A stretch of DNA of 15,250 nt from Candidatus Gastranaerophilales bacterium (GCA_023662705.1 JAMPIM010000039.1:1-15250); one strand, 5' to 3'. Shown: positions 6,820-14,226, counted from the first letter of the stretch. Numbers and translations are program-made. Notes: generated by a model from the sequence alone, not told the origin.

Positions 6820-7614
6820 TTAAAATTCGCGTAAATCAAAAACAACATCATCTTTATCACTTCGGACAGTATATAGAATTTTATAATTTTTTCTATATTG
6901 TTGAAGATAAAAATCTTCAAAGATTTGATAAAATTCTTTTTCAGCTTCCTGAATCTTATTATCAAATTTCTCCTGTTCAAACATGTTGCTAGCTTTTTTA
7001 GATTGATACTTTTTTATGCGTTCTAAACATCTTGATAATTTTTGATTCATTGATTTTTTAATATACGCCCATTCCTTATAATGACAACCTTTTGCGTGTT
7101 CCTGCGGATTCGGGTCATCTTCTGCGCAATTATATACATGACAATATTTTTTCTTATAGCTAAATTCTTTTGAAATCTTTTTACCCATTGGATTTATTAT
7201 TTCGTAAGAGTCTGGTTTACCACAAACAAGACACTGTTTGTAAGGCTTTTCATATTTACTTTTTACAAAATCATTAAATTCAAAATATTTTAAATCTGCG
7301 ACATGAACTAAAAGCCAGTCAAGAGCATTGATTTTAGGATTTATCACTAAACGGTATGATAAACAAAAGGGAGATGGCTGAGGTGTTAACTTATCCTTCA
7401 ATCTGCTTGCAAGAATATCTAATGTCGTAACAAGCTGTTCTTTTGTCAAAGATAAATAAGGCATAATAAATTTTTCAAAATATTCACTTGCACTCATATT
7501 CAAATCTTTCAACATCGATTCAGGAATATTTGAACCGTACCATTCAGCCCAAACACTTTCATATTCTTCTTCAAACCACTTACAAAACTTTTCCCCCAAC
7601 ATTGGATATTTCAT
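6820..7614 (-). CDS. Unknown protein with probable zinc-binding cluster
   Basis: I do not recognise this protein of about 264 residues. A central cysteine/histidine cluster suggests metal binding: CLVC, then about 25 residues later YCHVYNC, then a HAKGCHYKEW segment. This arrangement resembles zinc modules in which the second half reads C...C...H..GCH..EW. The C-terminal part (about 180-255) is helical and Lys/Glu-rich with many aromatic residues, typical of nucleic-acid-associated helices. There is no signal peptide. The frame opens at a GTG (7623), but GAGGT lies only 2 bases from it; ATG 7614 is 11 bases from the same site and is chosen. It is divergent from the primase-helicase, and the 9-bp-period palindrome lies 18 bp beyond its stop. 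It may be a replication or regulatory partner of the element; this is inference. Confidence 0.65.
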   Translation of the reverse strand: MKYPMLGEKFCKWFEEEYESVWAEWYGSNIPESMLKDLNMSASEYFEKFIMPYLSLTKEQLVTTLDILASRLKDKLTPQPSPFCLSYRLVINPKINALDWLLVHVADLKYFEFNDFVKSKYEKPYKQCLVCGKPDSYEIINPMGKKISKEFSYKKKYCHVYNCAEDDPNPQEHAKGCHYKEWAYIKKSMNQKLSRCLERIKKYQSKKASNMFEQEKFDNKIQEAEKEFYQIFEDFYLQQYRKNYKILYTVRSDKDDVVFDLREF

Positions 7615-7632
7615 GTTTTTCACTTACCTCAA

Positions 7633-7671
7633 TTAAGAATTAATTATACCTATAATAACGATTATTCTTAA
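7633..7671. promoter_or_regulatory. Divergent promoter/operator between zinc protein and primase
   Basis: Perfect inverted arms TTAAGAAT (7633-7640) and ATTCTTAA (7664-7671) enclose two opposed -10 boxes: TATAAT on the plus strand (7651-7656) and TATAAT on the minus strand (plus 7643-7648). TTAAGA (plus 7666-7671) is a fair -35 for the minus promoter at 17 bp. The plus promoter lacks a good -35. One protein bound to the palindrome could switch both genes. Confidence 0.5.
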
Positions 7672-7716
7672 AAATGTCAAGGACAAATACTTGCCTCGAC
7701 AGAGTAAAAGATAATC

Positions 7717-7728
7717 GCCCTTTTGGGC
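7717..7728 (+). promoter_or_regulatory. Small leader hairpin before primase ribosome-binding site
   Basis: GCCC-TTTT-GGGC can fold just upstream of AAAGGAG (7731-7737). With only four stem pairs it may mildly affect translation of the primase. It is not followed by a U-run, so it is not a normal terminator. Confidence 0.3.
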
Positions 7729-7742
7729 AGAAAGGAGTCATG

Positions 7743-10400
7743 ATGACGTACAAAAACTTAAAGGAGTATTGTGAAACTCAATACAAAAAAGAGATTGAAA
7801 TGCAAAAGGGAGCTCAGGAATGTCCGGTTTGTGGGAAGAAACATTTCTTTCTCTATGGAAACAATCTGGAATTTGGGAAATGCCATCATTGCAATTGCGG
7901 ACTTTATTTAAACCTCAATGCTATTAATGGCAATGTAAATTACAAATCCATTGTTTTAGAACGATTTAAAACTAATAGCCATGAGTATTTATTTACTAAA
8001 GACCAGAATGAGCAACCAATTCAAGCTTTTATTTTTGCAAACCAAAATCGTAAAATTACTGAAAACATTTTAAGACGCTCTGATATTGGTGCAATTCCAC
8101 TTAATTATGATGTTCAAAAAGAGAATGAAGATTTAATCAACGAATTAGAAAATAAGATTGATGCAGAATCTGATATTGAAAAGAAAGAAAAATTGCAAAC
8201 AAAATTAAGTGAACTATTGAATTTTCTTATCAAATTCCAAAAATTTATAAATGATAATTACGGTAAGCTTGCATTTTTCTATCGTGATGAAAAGGAATTA
8301 ATTACCCAAATCAAGGTTAGAAAACCTTATACAGATACTAAAAGTTTTCAAACATTTAAGGCAAACGAAAAAGCAGGAGTTTTTAACACTCGCCTGTTCT
8401 CACCAGAGGAAATGACAAAGAAAAAGAATACTAAAATAGCTGAAAGAATGCTTGTTGTTGAAGGTGAATTTGACCAGCTTACTTTTGCAAATTGGTGTTT
8501 AAAAAATATTATTCCGATTCAATCCTGTGCTTTAGGCGGCGCAAATGGCGATATTGAAACAGCTTTAAAATTATCGGGCAAGCAATGTGTTTTATATGAT
8601 AACGATGAAGCAGGTAAAACTGTACTTGAAAGAGCAAAAGAATTGCGCTCAATTAGAGCCATAACAACGCCGAACCCTTACAAAGATATTGATGAATACA
8701 TAAATAATTTTCAAGATGATAAAGCATGCAAAGATGCTGTAATTACTCTATTAAACGATGCAAAATTCTATCATAGAGAACTTAGCGGGGTTAGAAAACA
8801 GATTAGAGCAATAATGAAATCAGCAGAAGCGAAAATGCTTGATAGAAATCAGTCCGTTGCGGATATTGTCATAAACGAATTTTTGCAGCGCGGTAAGTTT
8901 ATTCAAGATAACAATTACCCTTACTTCTTCCCTGACGATAGCAGGCATATAATGCCATTAGTCAATAATAACGAAGATTTCAAGACTTTATTAAATCGAA
9001 TGGGTGTAAACGCTGCTAAAGATTTTTACTCTTTTGTTGCAGAAGAACTAAGAACCTATTGTCGAACTTACGGGGCAAAAATAGAGACATACAACTCTTG
9101 TCATTACGATTCTAAAAAGTTGGCGATATACCTTTTTAATAACGACAGCATTGTCTATAAGATTACACCTGAGAACATTGAAATTCTTGAAAATGGTGAT
9201 GAAGGGGTTTTATTCAATTACAGACCAGAATACGAGCCGTTTGAACTTGTTGAAATAGAGGACAACAAAGATTACTTCAAGGATTATGTTTTAGACTTTG
9301 CAAATCTTGATGAATCAAGCATATTAAATGCTGATGAACAAAAAGAATTATTGCGTACCTGGACAATGGCAACCTTTTTTAATTCCATTATGCCCTCAAA
9401 AGTTATTTTAGCTGCAATAGGCGAAAAGGGTAGCGGTAAAACTTCAACATTAAGGCGGTTAGGTATTATTCTTTACGGCTCAAAATATAATGTTGCACCA
9501 TTGCCAAGTAAGGCGGATGATTTCGACGCATTAATCACAAATTCTCATCTTGTAATACTTGATAATGCTGATTCGGGAACGCCATGGCTAAATGATAAAT
9601 TAGCCTCTGTGTCAACTGGGCAGACAATTCAAAAAAGAGAATTATACTCTGATATGAAATTGCTTAAATTTGATACAAAAACCTTCATTGGCGTAACTTC
9701 AAGAACACCACAGTTTACGCGTGATGATGTCGCAGACAGATTGATTTGTATAAACTTCAAAAGAATTAAGGATGAAAAAGGGGATGATAGTTTTATTCCT
9801 GAAAATGACCTAATTCAAGGCGTCTTAGATAACCGTAATCAAATCATATCATACATTATGTTTGAATTGCAAAAGATATTAAAAGCACTAAAAGAAACAC
9901 AAGGGCAGAGCTATAGAACAAAATTCAGAATTGCCGACTTTGCGAAATTTGGTTTGAGAATAAATGATGTAATAGGTAGGAAAGCAGAGTTTGAACACAT
10001 TTTAGACAAAGTATGCGAAACACAAAAAGCCTTTGCCGTAGAAGAAGACAGTCTTGTGTATGCCTTAAAAATTTTTGCCAAGAAACAAATTAAACCACAT
10101 AAAATGTCCGGTTTTGAACTACATAAACAACTTTTATTTATCGCAAACGAAGACAACTTTGATATTCCTGAATTTAGAAATAAATATAAGAGCGTTAAAT
10201 CGTTTACACGTCGACTGGCAAACATTAAGGGAAATATCTCTAATGATGTTAAAATAACGATTTACAAGGAAAGAGCAAATCAAAAAGCTTATAAAATCGA
10301 ACTTGCAGATAAAGATTTTGAGTTGCCACCTACTAACGATAGCTTATTGGATAAAGCAATGGATAAGGCACAAAACATTGAAGGGGGTAAAGATGAATAA
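7743..10400 (+). CDS. Element primase-helicase (zinc ribbon, TOPRIM-like, P-loop ATPase)
   Basis: The 885-residue protein combines the parts of mobile-element replication primases. A zinc ribbon lies near the N-terminus (C27-x2-C30 and C47-x2-C50). A DnaG-type TOPRIM segment follows, with VVEGEFD (about 238-244) and LYDNDEAG (about 284-291). The C-terminal ATPase has Walker A GEKGSGKT (560-567), Walker B LVILDNAD (603-610) and a later TSRTPQFTRDDVADRLI segment with arginines suited to sensor or finger roles, as in SF3/AAA+ helicases. It should prime and unwind DNA at the element's origin. An ATG at 7740 is too close to GGAG, so ATG 7743 (5-base spacing) is preferred; the frame is open back to 7674. 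Its last 8 bases overlap the excisionase-like gene. Presence of its own replication protein suggests that the excised form replicates. Confidence 0.85.
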   Translation: MTYKNLKEYCETQYKKEIEMQKGAQECPVCGKKHFFLYGNNLEFGKCHHCNCGLYLNLNAINGNVNYKSIVLERFKTNSHEYLFTKDQNEQPIQAFIFANQNRKITENILRRSDIGAIPLNYDVQKENEDLINELENKIDAESDIEKKEKLQTKLSELLNFLIKFQKFINDNYGKLAFFYRDEKELITQIKVRKPYTDTKSFQTFKANEKAGVFNTRLFSPEEMTKKKNTKIAERMLVVEGEFDQLTFANWCLKNIIPIQSCALGGANGDIETALKLSGKQCVLYDNDEAGKTVLERAKELRSIRAITTPNPYKDIDEYINNFQDDKACKDAVITLLNDAKFYHRELSGVRKQIRAIMKSAEAKMLDRNQSVADIVINEFLQRGKFIQDNNYPYFFPDDSRHIMPLVNNNEDFKTLLNRMGVNAAKDFYSFVAEELRTYCRTYGAKIETYNSCHYDSKKLAIYLFNNDSIVYKITPENIEILENGDEGVLFNYRPEYEPFELVEIEDNKDYFKDYVLDFANLDESSILNADEQKELLRTWTMATFFNSIMPSKVILAAIGEKGSGKTSTLRRLGIILYGSKYNVAPLPSKADDFDALITNSHLVILDNADSGTPWLNDKLASVSTGQTIQKRELYSDMKLLKFDTKTFIGVTSRTPQFTRDDVADRLICINFKRIKDEKGDDSFIPENDLIQGVLDNRNQIISYIMFELQKILKALKETQGQSYRTKFRIADFAKFGLRINDVIGRKAEFEHILDKVCETQKAFAVEEDSLVYALKIFAKKQIKPHKMSGFELHKQLLFIANEDNFDIPEFRNKYKSVKSFTRRLANIKGNISNDVKITIYKERANQKAYKIELADKDFELPPTNDSLLDKAMDKAQNIEGGKDE

Positions 10401-10575
10401 GCTCTTAAATGTTCAAGATACAGCTAGTTATTTGCATGTATCAGTAAGCACGCTTTATCGCTGGGTGCATAGGAAAGAAATAGAACACGTAAAATTAGGT
10501 TCAAGAGTCTTGTTTTCGCAAGATTACCTGAAGGAATTTATTAAAGCAAACACAATCGAAATTAGAGCTGCTTAA
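10393..10575 (+). CDS. Excisionase-like HTH (MerR-type) DNA-binding protein
   Basis: The 60-residue protein has the compact excisionase-family winged-helix pattern: LLNVQDTASYLHVSVSTLYR with W23 on the recognition helix, then a KLGSRVLFSQDYLKEFI wing and helix. In integrative elements such proteins bend attachment-site DNA and direct the integrase to excision; some act as activators instead. The ATG at 10393 lies inside the last codons of the primase (overlap 8 bp), 5 bases after GGGGG, so translation is probably coupled. A longer open frame starting at 10303 overlaps the primase and is not used. It sits 145 bp upstream of the integrase gene. Two TAA stops in a row end it. Confidence 0.8.
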   Translation: MNKLLNVQDTASYLHVSVSTLYRWVHRKEIEHVKLGSRVLFSQDYLKEFIKANTIEIRAA

Positions 10576-10583
10576 TAAAATTC

Positions 10584-10607
10584 ACGGCACCGTGAGCACC
10601 GTGCCGT
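10584..10607 (+). promoter_or_regulatory. GC-rich hairpin between xis-like and integrase genes
   Basis: ACGGCAC (10584-10590) and GTGCCGT (10601-10607) pair; the palindrome continues inward after one C-C mismatch (GTG/CAC). It also holds two CACCGTG copies 9 bp apart. It stands out in AT-rich surroundings. There is no T-run after it, so an operator or mRNA stability/attenuation element is likelier than a terminator. Confidence 0.5.
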
Positions 10608-10626
10608 CTCAATGACACAGTGCTCG

Positions 10627-10685
10627 CCCCAATCGGGGAAATAATTGAGATTAGTAAAAGTTAGCAAAAGGGCTTACAAATGCCC
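10627..10685 (+). promoter_or_regulatory. Structured integrase leader: two hairpins and a tandem decamer
   Basis: CCCC-AATC-GGGG (10627-10638) and GGGC-N8-GCCC (10670-10685) can form hairpins. Between them lies a tandem 10-bp repeat TTAGTAAAAG / TTAGCAAAAG (10651-10670). Together with the preceding hairpin, nearly all of the 145-bp spacer is symmetric or repeated, consistent with control of integrase expression or Xis binding. Confidence 0.4.
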
Positions 10686-10720
10686 GATAATACGACAAAA
10701 TTAAAATAGGAGACATAAAA

Positions 10721-11833
10721 ATGGCAATAAGAAAAAACAAGAAAACAAGCAAATGGGAATTTGATTACAAAGACCTTAAAGGCAGACGCCAGATTAAAAA
10801 AGGGTTTAAGACAAAAGCAGAAGCTGAAAAAGCACACTTGAAAATGTTAGATGAATTAAAAAAAGGACTTTGTCCTGCTGATTCTAAAACAACTTTTAGA
10901 GAAGCTGCAAAAATATTTATGGAGTTACACGCAGAAGTTAATTGCAAGCCAGCAACGCAAGAATCCTACAGCGGTTATCTAAAAAACCATATTAACCCAT
11001 TTTTAGGCGATTTAAAATTGAATGACATTAGTCCGCTTTTAATCAAAGAATTTATTAAACAAATGGTTGAAACCGGCAGACGAAATTCAACTATTAATAA
11101 ATACACAAGGCTGATTAGCGAGGTTTACAATTTTATGATTGATAGTGATGTCGCCGTTAGAAATCCGCTTGCTCGTATTAAATCATTAAAAGAAACTAAG
11201 AACGATAAAATAAGAGCTTTATGTACGGAAGAAGTTCAAATACTATTAGCAAAAACTAAAATCGTTTACCCCGACTTCTATCCTCTACTATTTACCGCCA
11301 TATTCACTGGCATGAGACAAGGTGAATTGTTGGCTCTAACTTGGGATTCAATAAACTGGGTCACAAAGAAAATCACTATTGATAAGAATTATACTCACGG
11401 ACGAGTTGGGACACCGAAAACAAACAAAATTCGCTATATTGATATGAGCAACGAATTGGCGAAAGTTCTTAAACAATGGAAATTAGCTTGTCCGCCTAGT
11501 GAGTATAATTTAGTATTTCCAAATGGTGAAGGACAATACCAAGATTCACATAATATGCTTAAAAGAAGATTTAAACCTTCACTACAAAGGGCAGGTATTG
11601 ATACAATAAGATTTCACGATTTAAGGCACACTTATGCCAGCTTACTCCTTGCAAACGGCGCCCCTATGAAATATGTGCAGCACCAATTGGGACATTCCTC
11701 AATAACAATGACAATGGATTTATACACACACCTATTGCCGGAAGTTAATGACAAATGTGTTAATCTGCTTAATAGTATTGTTGAAATATCAACTAAACAA
11801 AACGAAGAAGGGATGAGACAATTTGGAACATAA
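10721..11833 (+). CDS. int: Tyrosine integrase (Tn916/phage type)
   Basis: The 370-residue recombinase has three parts. An N-terminal arm-binding domain (about 1-50, KWEFDYKDLKGRRQIKKGFK, AP2-like as in Tn916 Int) binds short repeats near the element ends. A SAM-like core-binding domain follows (about 57-150). The catalytic domain (about 165-350) has R199 in TGMRQGE, a lysine in the beta hairpin near TPKTNKIR (233/236), H299 and R302 in HDLRH, H325 in LGHSS and nucleophile Y335 in DLYTHL, so the set R-K-H-R-H-Y is complete. The start ATG follows AGGAG by 8 bases. It is the last gene before the tRNA-Arg and is oriented towards it; a terminator lies directly after it. It should integrate and, with the excisionase-like protein, excise the element. 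Confidence 0.95.
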   Translation: MAIRKNKKTSKWEFDYKDLKGRRQIKKGFKTKAEAEKAHLKMLDELKKGLCPADSKTTFREAAKIFMELHAEVNCKPATQESYSGYLKNHINPFLGDLKLNDISPLLIKEFIKQMVETGRRNSTINKYTRLISEVYNFMIDSDVAVRNPLARIKSLKETKNDKIRALCTEEVQILLAKTKIVYPDFYPLLFTAIFTGMRQGELLALTWDSINWVTKKITIDKNYTHGRVGTPKTNKIRYIDMSNELAKVLKQWKLACPPSEYNLVFPNGEGQYQDSHNMLKRRFKPSLQRAGIDTIRFHDLRHTYASLLLANGAPMKYVQHQLGHSSITMTMDLYTHLLPEVNDKCVNLLNSIVEISTKQNEEGMRQFGT

Positions 11834-11854
11834 TTATTCTACTATAAACTTTTC

Positions 11855-11884
11855 AACCTGTTGATTGATTCAGCAGGTTTTTTA
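11855..11884 (+). terminator. Rho-independent terminator of the integrase
   Basis: AACCTGTTG (11855-11863) pairs with CAGCAGGTT (11871-11879) with one G-T pair and a 7-base loop, and is followed by a T-run. It begins 21 bases after the integrase stop. Confidence 0.8.
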
Positions 11885-11925
11885 TTATCTTTCACATCAG
11901 TTGTTATTTGTTATTTAGGAAGCAC

Positions 11926-11954
11926 ACGGAGTCCGTTATCGCGTTTTAAAACGC
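11926..11954. repeat. Two adjacent palindromes between integrase and tRNA
   Basis: ACGGA-G-TCCGT (11926-11936) is followed by the perfect 14-mer palindrome GCGTTTTAAAACGC (11941-11954). Two symmetric sites between the integrase and the tRNA might serve recombination or factor binding. No function can be read from sequence alone. Confidence 0.35.
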
Positions 11955-12015
11955 TTTCATATTTAAATACTTATGTTCAGCATATTTAGTTGAAATTTGA
12001 GTCTCAAAACAAATT

Positions 12016-12032
12016 TGCAACTTTTTTGCAAC
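12016..12032. repeat. TGCAAC direct repeat, 11-bp period (possible integrase arm sites, right)
   Basis: TGCAAC at 12016-12021 and 12027-12032 has the same orientation and the same 11-bp period as the copies at 14-30. It lies about 87 bp from the tRNA 3' end, on the side expected for arm sites. Together with the palindromes this is most of what the 285-bp gap 11834-12118 contains, apart from the two terminators. Confidence 0.45.
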
Positions 12033-12075
12033 CCTAAGCTAAAATTGGCATTAAATCACCAAAATCAACCCAAAC

Positions 12076-12111
12076 AAAAAAGGCTTAGAACACTGTCCTC
12101 GCCTTGTTTTT
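12076..12111 (-). terminator. Bidirectional terminator after tRNA-Arg
   Basis: AAGGC (12080-12084) pairs with GCCTT (12101-12105); inner GAAC/GTCC-type pairing extends the stem. On the minus strand six T follow the stem, and on the plus strand TTGTTTTT follows. It would end the tRNA transcript about 14 bases after the tRNA and also stop reading from the integrase side. Confidence 0.65.
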
Positions 12112-12118
12112 AAAAATT

Positions 12119-12192
12119 TACGCCTGCCGCGATTCGAACGCGGGACCCTCTGCTTAGAAGGCAGATGCTCTATCCAGCTGAGCTACAGACGC
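12119..12192 (-). tRNA. tRNA-Arg (anticodon UCU)
   Basis: On the minus strand a 74-base cloverleaf fits. The acceptor GCGTCTG pairs with CAGGCGT (with G-T pairs at the first and fourth positions), the D arm is GCTC/GAGC, and the anticodon stem TCTGC/GCAGA encloses loop CTTCTAA with anticodon TCT. The variable loop is 5 bases, the T arm CCGCG/CGCGG holds TTCGAAT, and the discriminator is A. CCA is not encoded. The tRNA reads AGA codons. It is the probable integration target of the neighbouring element; the gene itself remains complete. Confidence 0.93.
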
Positions 12193-12214
12193 GTATCTGT
12201 TGTCTTCGTAATTT

Positions 12215-12242
12215 AGAATATCACATCAAAGTTTTTTTGCAA
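12215..12242 (-). promoter_or_regulatory. Promoter of tRNA-Arg
   Basis: On the minus strand TTGCAA (plus 12237-12242), a 16-bp spacer and TATTCT (plus 12215-12220) lie about 22 bases before the tRNA, so it need not depend on the upstream operon, which ends 59 bp away. Confidence 0.45.
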
Positions 12243-12251
12243 GAGGTGCAT

Positions 12252-13526
12252 TTACATTCCTTTGAAATATTCAACCCACCTGATTAAATCCGAAATCTCA
12301 TAAGGTTTTGGCAGATATAAATCCGCACCCGAATCCAATATTGCAGATTTATTATGAACCGTAGTTGTAACAATAAACTTGGTATTAACAAAATTCTGTA
12401 AACCTTTTAATTTACGTAAAAAATCTAAATTTTCAAAACTTTCACCACTGTCCAATACTATTACAGCAGGTTGAAACACAGAATCCGGCACTAATTCTTC
12501 CTGAACATCATACCCCTGAAGTTCAAGCGCAGTTCTGATTAAATAACCCAATGACTCGTCAGGCTCATGAATATAAATATTTTTATTAATAACTTCAGCA
12601 ACAACAGAGTCACTACCCGTAAGCTTTGCCCTCTCTATTGAATAATTTGAACCACTCGGAATTTTTGCAAGTTTTTTTACGGCATGCAATCTGCTAAGTA
12701 AAACCTCAACAGACGGAATTAAATTAAACCCTTCCAAAATCCCGCCAATCAAAATTGATACAAAATTTGCTCTCATGCCGGCATAACGCTCACCTTTAAG
12801 CAGCATGTACCCTTTGTGTGCATCTTCTTCCGAATAGAATTTCGGAGAAACAGTATCAAATGCAAAAGTTAAAAATGCAGCCAGTTTTTCCGCGCTAAAT
12901 CTGTTTGTAACTATCACAAAATTCTGCTCATCAAGCTGCCCGATAAAATCATTTTCATCCAATGCAGATTTTGCAATTGCAACAAAGGTTTGAATAATCT
13001 TATCCGCTGCAAGCTCCGTATAAACATCTTTATAATTATTAAGATTTTCAACTCCAACCAGCAAAACTGCCTGATTATCTGCTGCAAGAACACGTTTCAA
13101 AGCTTTTCTTACATATTTCGAATTCGGAAGCAAAGTCTTGTTATCTAAATTTGACTCAACATCCCTTCTCAAATGTGCACGAATACGGGTTTTAAACTCC
13201 TCAATATTAACAGGTTCACTCAAAAAATCATCCGCACCATTCTCCAAAACAGAGATTCTGTCTTCAAAATCAGCAGATTTTGAAAGTGCAACAATTACAG
13301 GTCTTGTATTATAAGTTAACGCTCTTATTTTCTGACAAAACCCTGCAAGCGGTTCATCAATACTATCAGAAACTATTATCATATCAGGCTCTAAACTCTG
13401 AACTAAAGAAATAGCATCTTTAAGATTTCTGGCAATAACAGCATTCGTTTCAGCATTATCAATACATTTTTTGTACTTTGCAGGAAGTTCTGTTCTTTTA
13501 TCAATTATCAGGACTGTTGAGAGCAT
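12252..13526 (-). CDS. Receiver / degenerate GGDEF / receiver regulatory protein
   Basis: The 424-residue cytoplasmic protein has three signalling domains. The N-terminal receiver-like domain (about 1-120) is degenerate: the usual phospho-Asp position reads IVSDS and the conserved Lys position reads LSEP. The middle (about 135-265) resembles a diguanylate cyclase fold, with GVENLNNYKD where the metal-binding strand lies and GQLDEQNF in place of GG[DE]EF, so it is probably not an active cyclase. The C-terminal receiver (about 315-424) keeps VLDSG with a plausible phospho-Asp and LPKP with the conserved Lys. It should take a phosphoryl group from the kinase encoded immediately upstream, with which it overlaps by 19 bp. 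The ATG follows AGAGG. Output partner unknown; the GGDEF-like part may bind nucleotide or protein. Confidence 0.75.
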   Translation of the reverse strand: MLSTVLIIDKRTELPAKYKKCIDNAETNAVIARNLKDAISLVQSLEPDMIIVSDSIDEPLAGFCQKIRALTYNTRPVIVALSKSADFEDRISVLENGADDFLSEPVNIEEFKTRIRAHLRRDVESNLDNKTLLPNSKYVRKALKRVLAADNQAVLLVGVENLNNYKDVYTELAADKIIQTFVAIAKSALDENDFIGQLDEQNFVIVTNRFSAEKLAAFLTFAFDTVSPKFYSEEDAHKGYMLLKGERYAGMRANFVSILIGGILEGFNLIPSVEVLLSRLHAVKKLAKIPSGSNYSIERAKLTGSDSVVAEVINKNIYIHEPDESLGYLIRTALELQGYDVQEELVPDSVFQPAVIVLDSGESFENLDFLRKLKGLQNFVNTKFIVTTTVHNKSAILDSGADLYLPKPYEISDLIRWVEYFKGM

Positions 13527-14224
13527 TTCAAAACCTCTTCCTGATTATAGAACGGAAATTCCACACAAAACTCCGTCCATTCACCTAATTCACTTGATAC
13601 ACTAATCTTCCCATTCATTGATTCAACCAGATTTTTGGTAATATATAACCCCAAACCGTTACCTTGAGTTTTGCTTGTAAGATGATTTTCCAGCCTGATA
13701 AATTTTTCAAATACCTTACTGAAATCTTCTGTTCTGATTCCAACACCATAATCTTTTACCGTAATTTTTACATAATCGGAATTAAAAAATGATGTAGCAA
13801 CTTCAACTTCTTTTTTCTCATCAGAATATTTACAAGCATTGTCAATAAGATTAGTCATAATCTGCTGAAACTTTTCTTCATCAAGCCTTGCAGGAGGCAA
13901 ATGATTATTAAAACTACAATTTATTTTATAGTCTTTGTATTTGTGTCCCAGCATTTGAACAACTTTTCCAATAGAAGCATTTACATTCACTTCTCTAAAA
14001 ACAGGTTTATCCGCATTCATTTTAGAAACGGTCAAAACATTCTCCACCAGATTAATCAACCTGTTTGACTGCTCCTCAATTATTTTTACAAACTTCTTTT
14101 TACTGTCCTCATCGATTTTATCCCAAGAGGACAACAAAGTCTGAGAGAACCCCCTGATACTAGTCAGCGGGGTTCTCATCTCGTGTGAAACTGTTGATAT
14201 AAATTCATCTTGAATATTATTCAA
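13508..14224 (-). CDS. Sensorless cytoplasmic histidine kinase
   Basis: The 238-residue protein consists only of the transmitter module. The H-box STVSHEMRTPL has phospho-acceptor H14. A dimerisation helix pair extends to about 70. The HATPase domain follows, with N-box NLIDNACKYS (125-134), G1 DYGVGI (158-163) and G2 GNGLGL (188-193). There are no membrane segments, PAS or other input domain, so input must come from another protein. The start is TTG at 14224: GGAG ahead of it overlaps the stop of the upstream PC4-like gene and leaves 5 bases, and no ATG or GTG lies before the H-box. The kinase and the receiver protein downstream overlap and probably form one phosphorelay. A longer ancestral protein is possible, but no remains of a sensor are visible upstream. 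Confidence 0.88.
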   Translation of the reverse strand: MNNIQDEFISTVSHEMRTPLTSIRGFSQTLLSSWDKIDEDSKKKFVKIIEEQSNRLINLVENVLTVSKMNADKPVFREVNVNASIGKVVQMLGHKYKDYKINCSFNNHLPPARLDEEKFQQIMTNLIDNACKYSDEKKEVEVATSFFNSDYVKITVKDYGVGIRTEDFSKVFEKFIRLENHLTSKTQGNGLGLYITKNLVESMNGKISVSSELGEWTEFCVEFPFYNQEEVLKCSQQS

Positions 14225-14226
14225 AA

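Larger units (their letters stand above)
1..12119. mobile_element. Probable integrative element (satellite or mobilizable island) beside tRNA-Arg; left end not seen
   Basis: A tyrosine integrase, an excisionase-like HTH protein and a primase-helicase lie in one direction immediately beyond the 3' end of a tRNA-Arg gene, the usual layout of an element integrated at a tRNA. The remaining genes are cargo: Fic, an OLD ATPase-nuclease with a HEPN protein, an XRE regulator and exported proteins. No relaxase, type IV secretion or phage structural gene is visible, so self-transfer is not supported. Paired TGCAAC motifs with 11-bp spacing occur at 14-30 and again at 12016-12032, which would fit integrase arm sites near both ends. 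A copy of the tRNA 3' end was sought near position 1 and not found, so the left boundary is either outside the window or not recognisable. The extent is inferred. Confidence 0.6.

Noticed and set aside
6795..6980. 61-codon minus-strand open frame
   Set aside because: Overlaps the end of the zinc-type protein in another frame and part of the palindrome; low-complexity Ile/Lys/Asn translation.
9911..10225. 104-codon minus-strand open frame
   Set aside because: Lies entirely inside the primase-helicase gene, has no ribosome-binding site and its protein is Cys/Ser-rich as expected of an antisense shadow.
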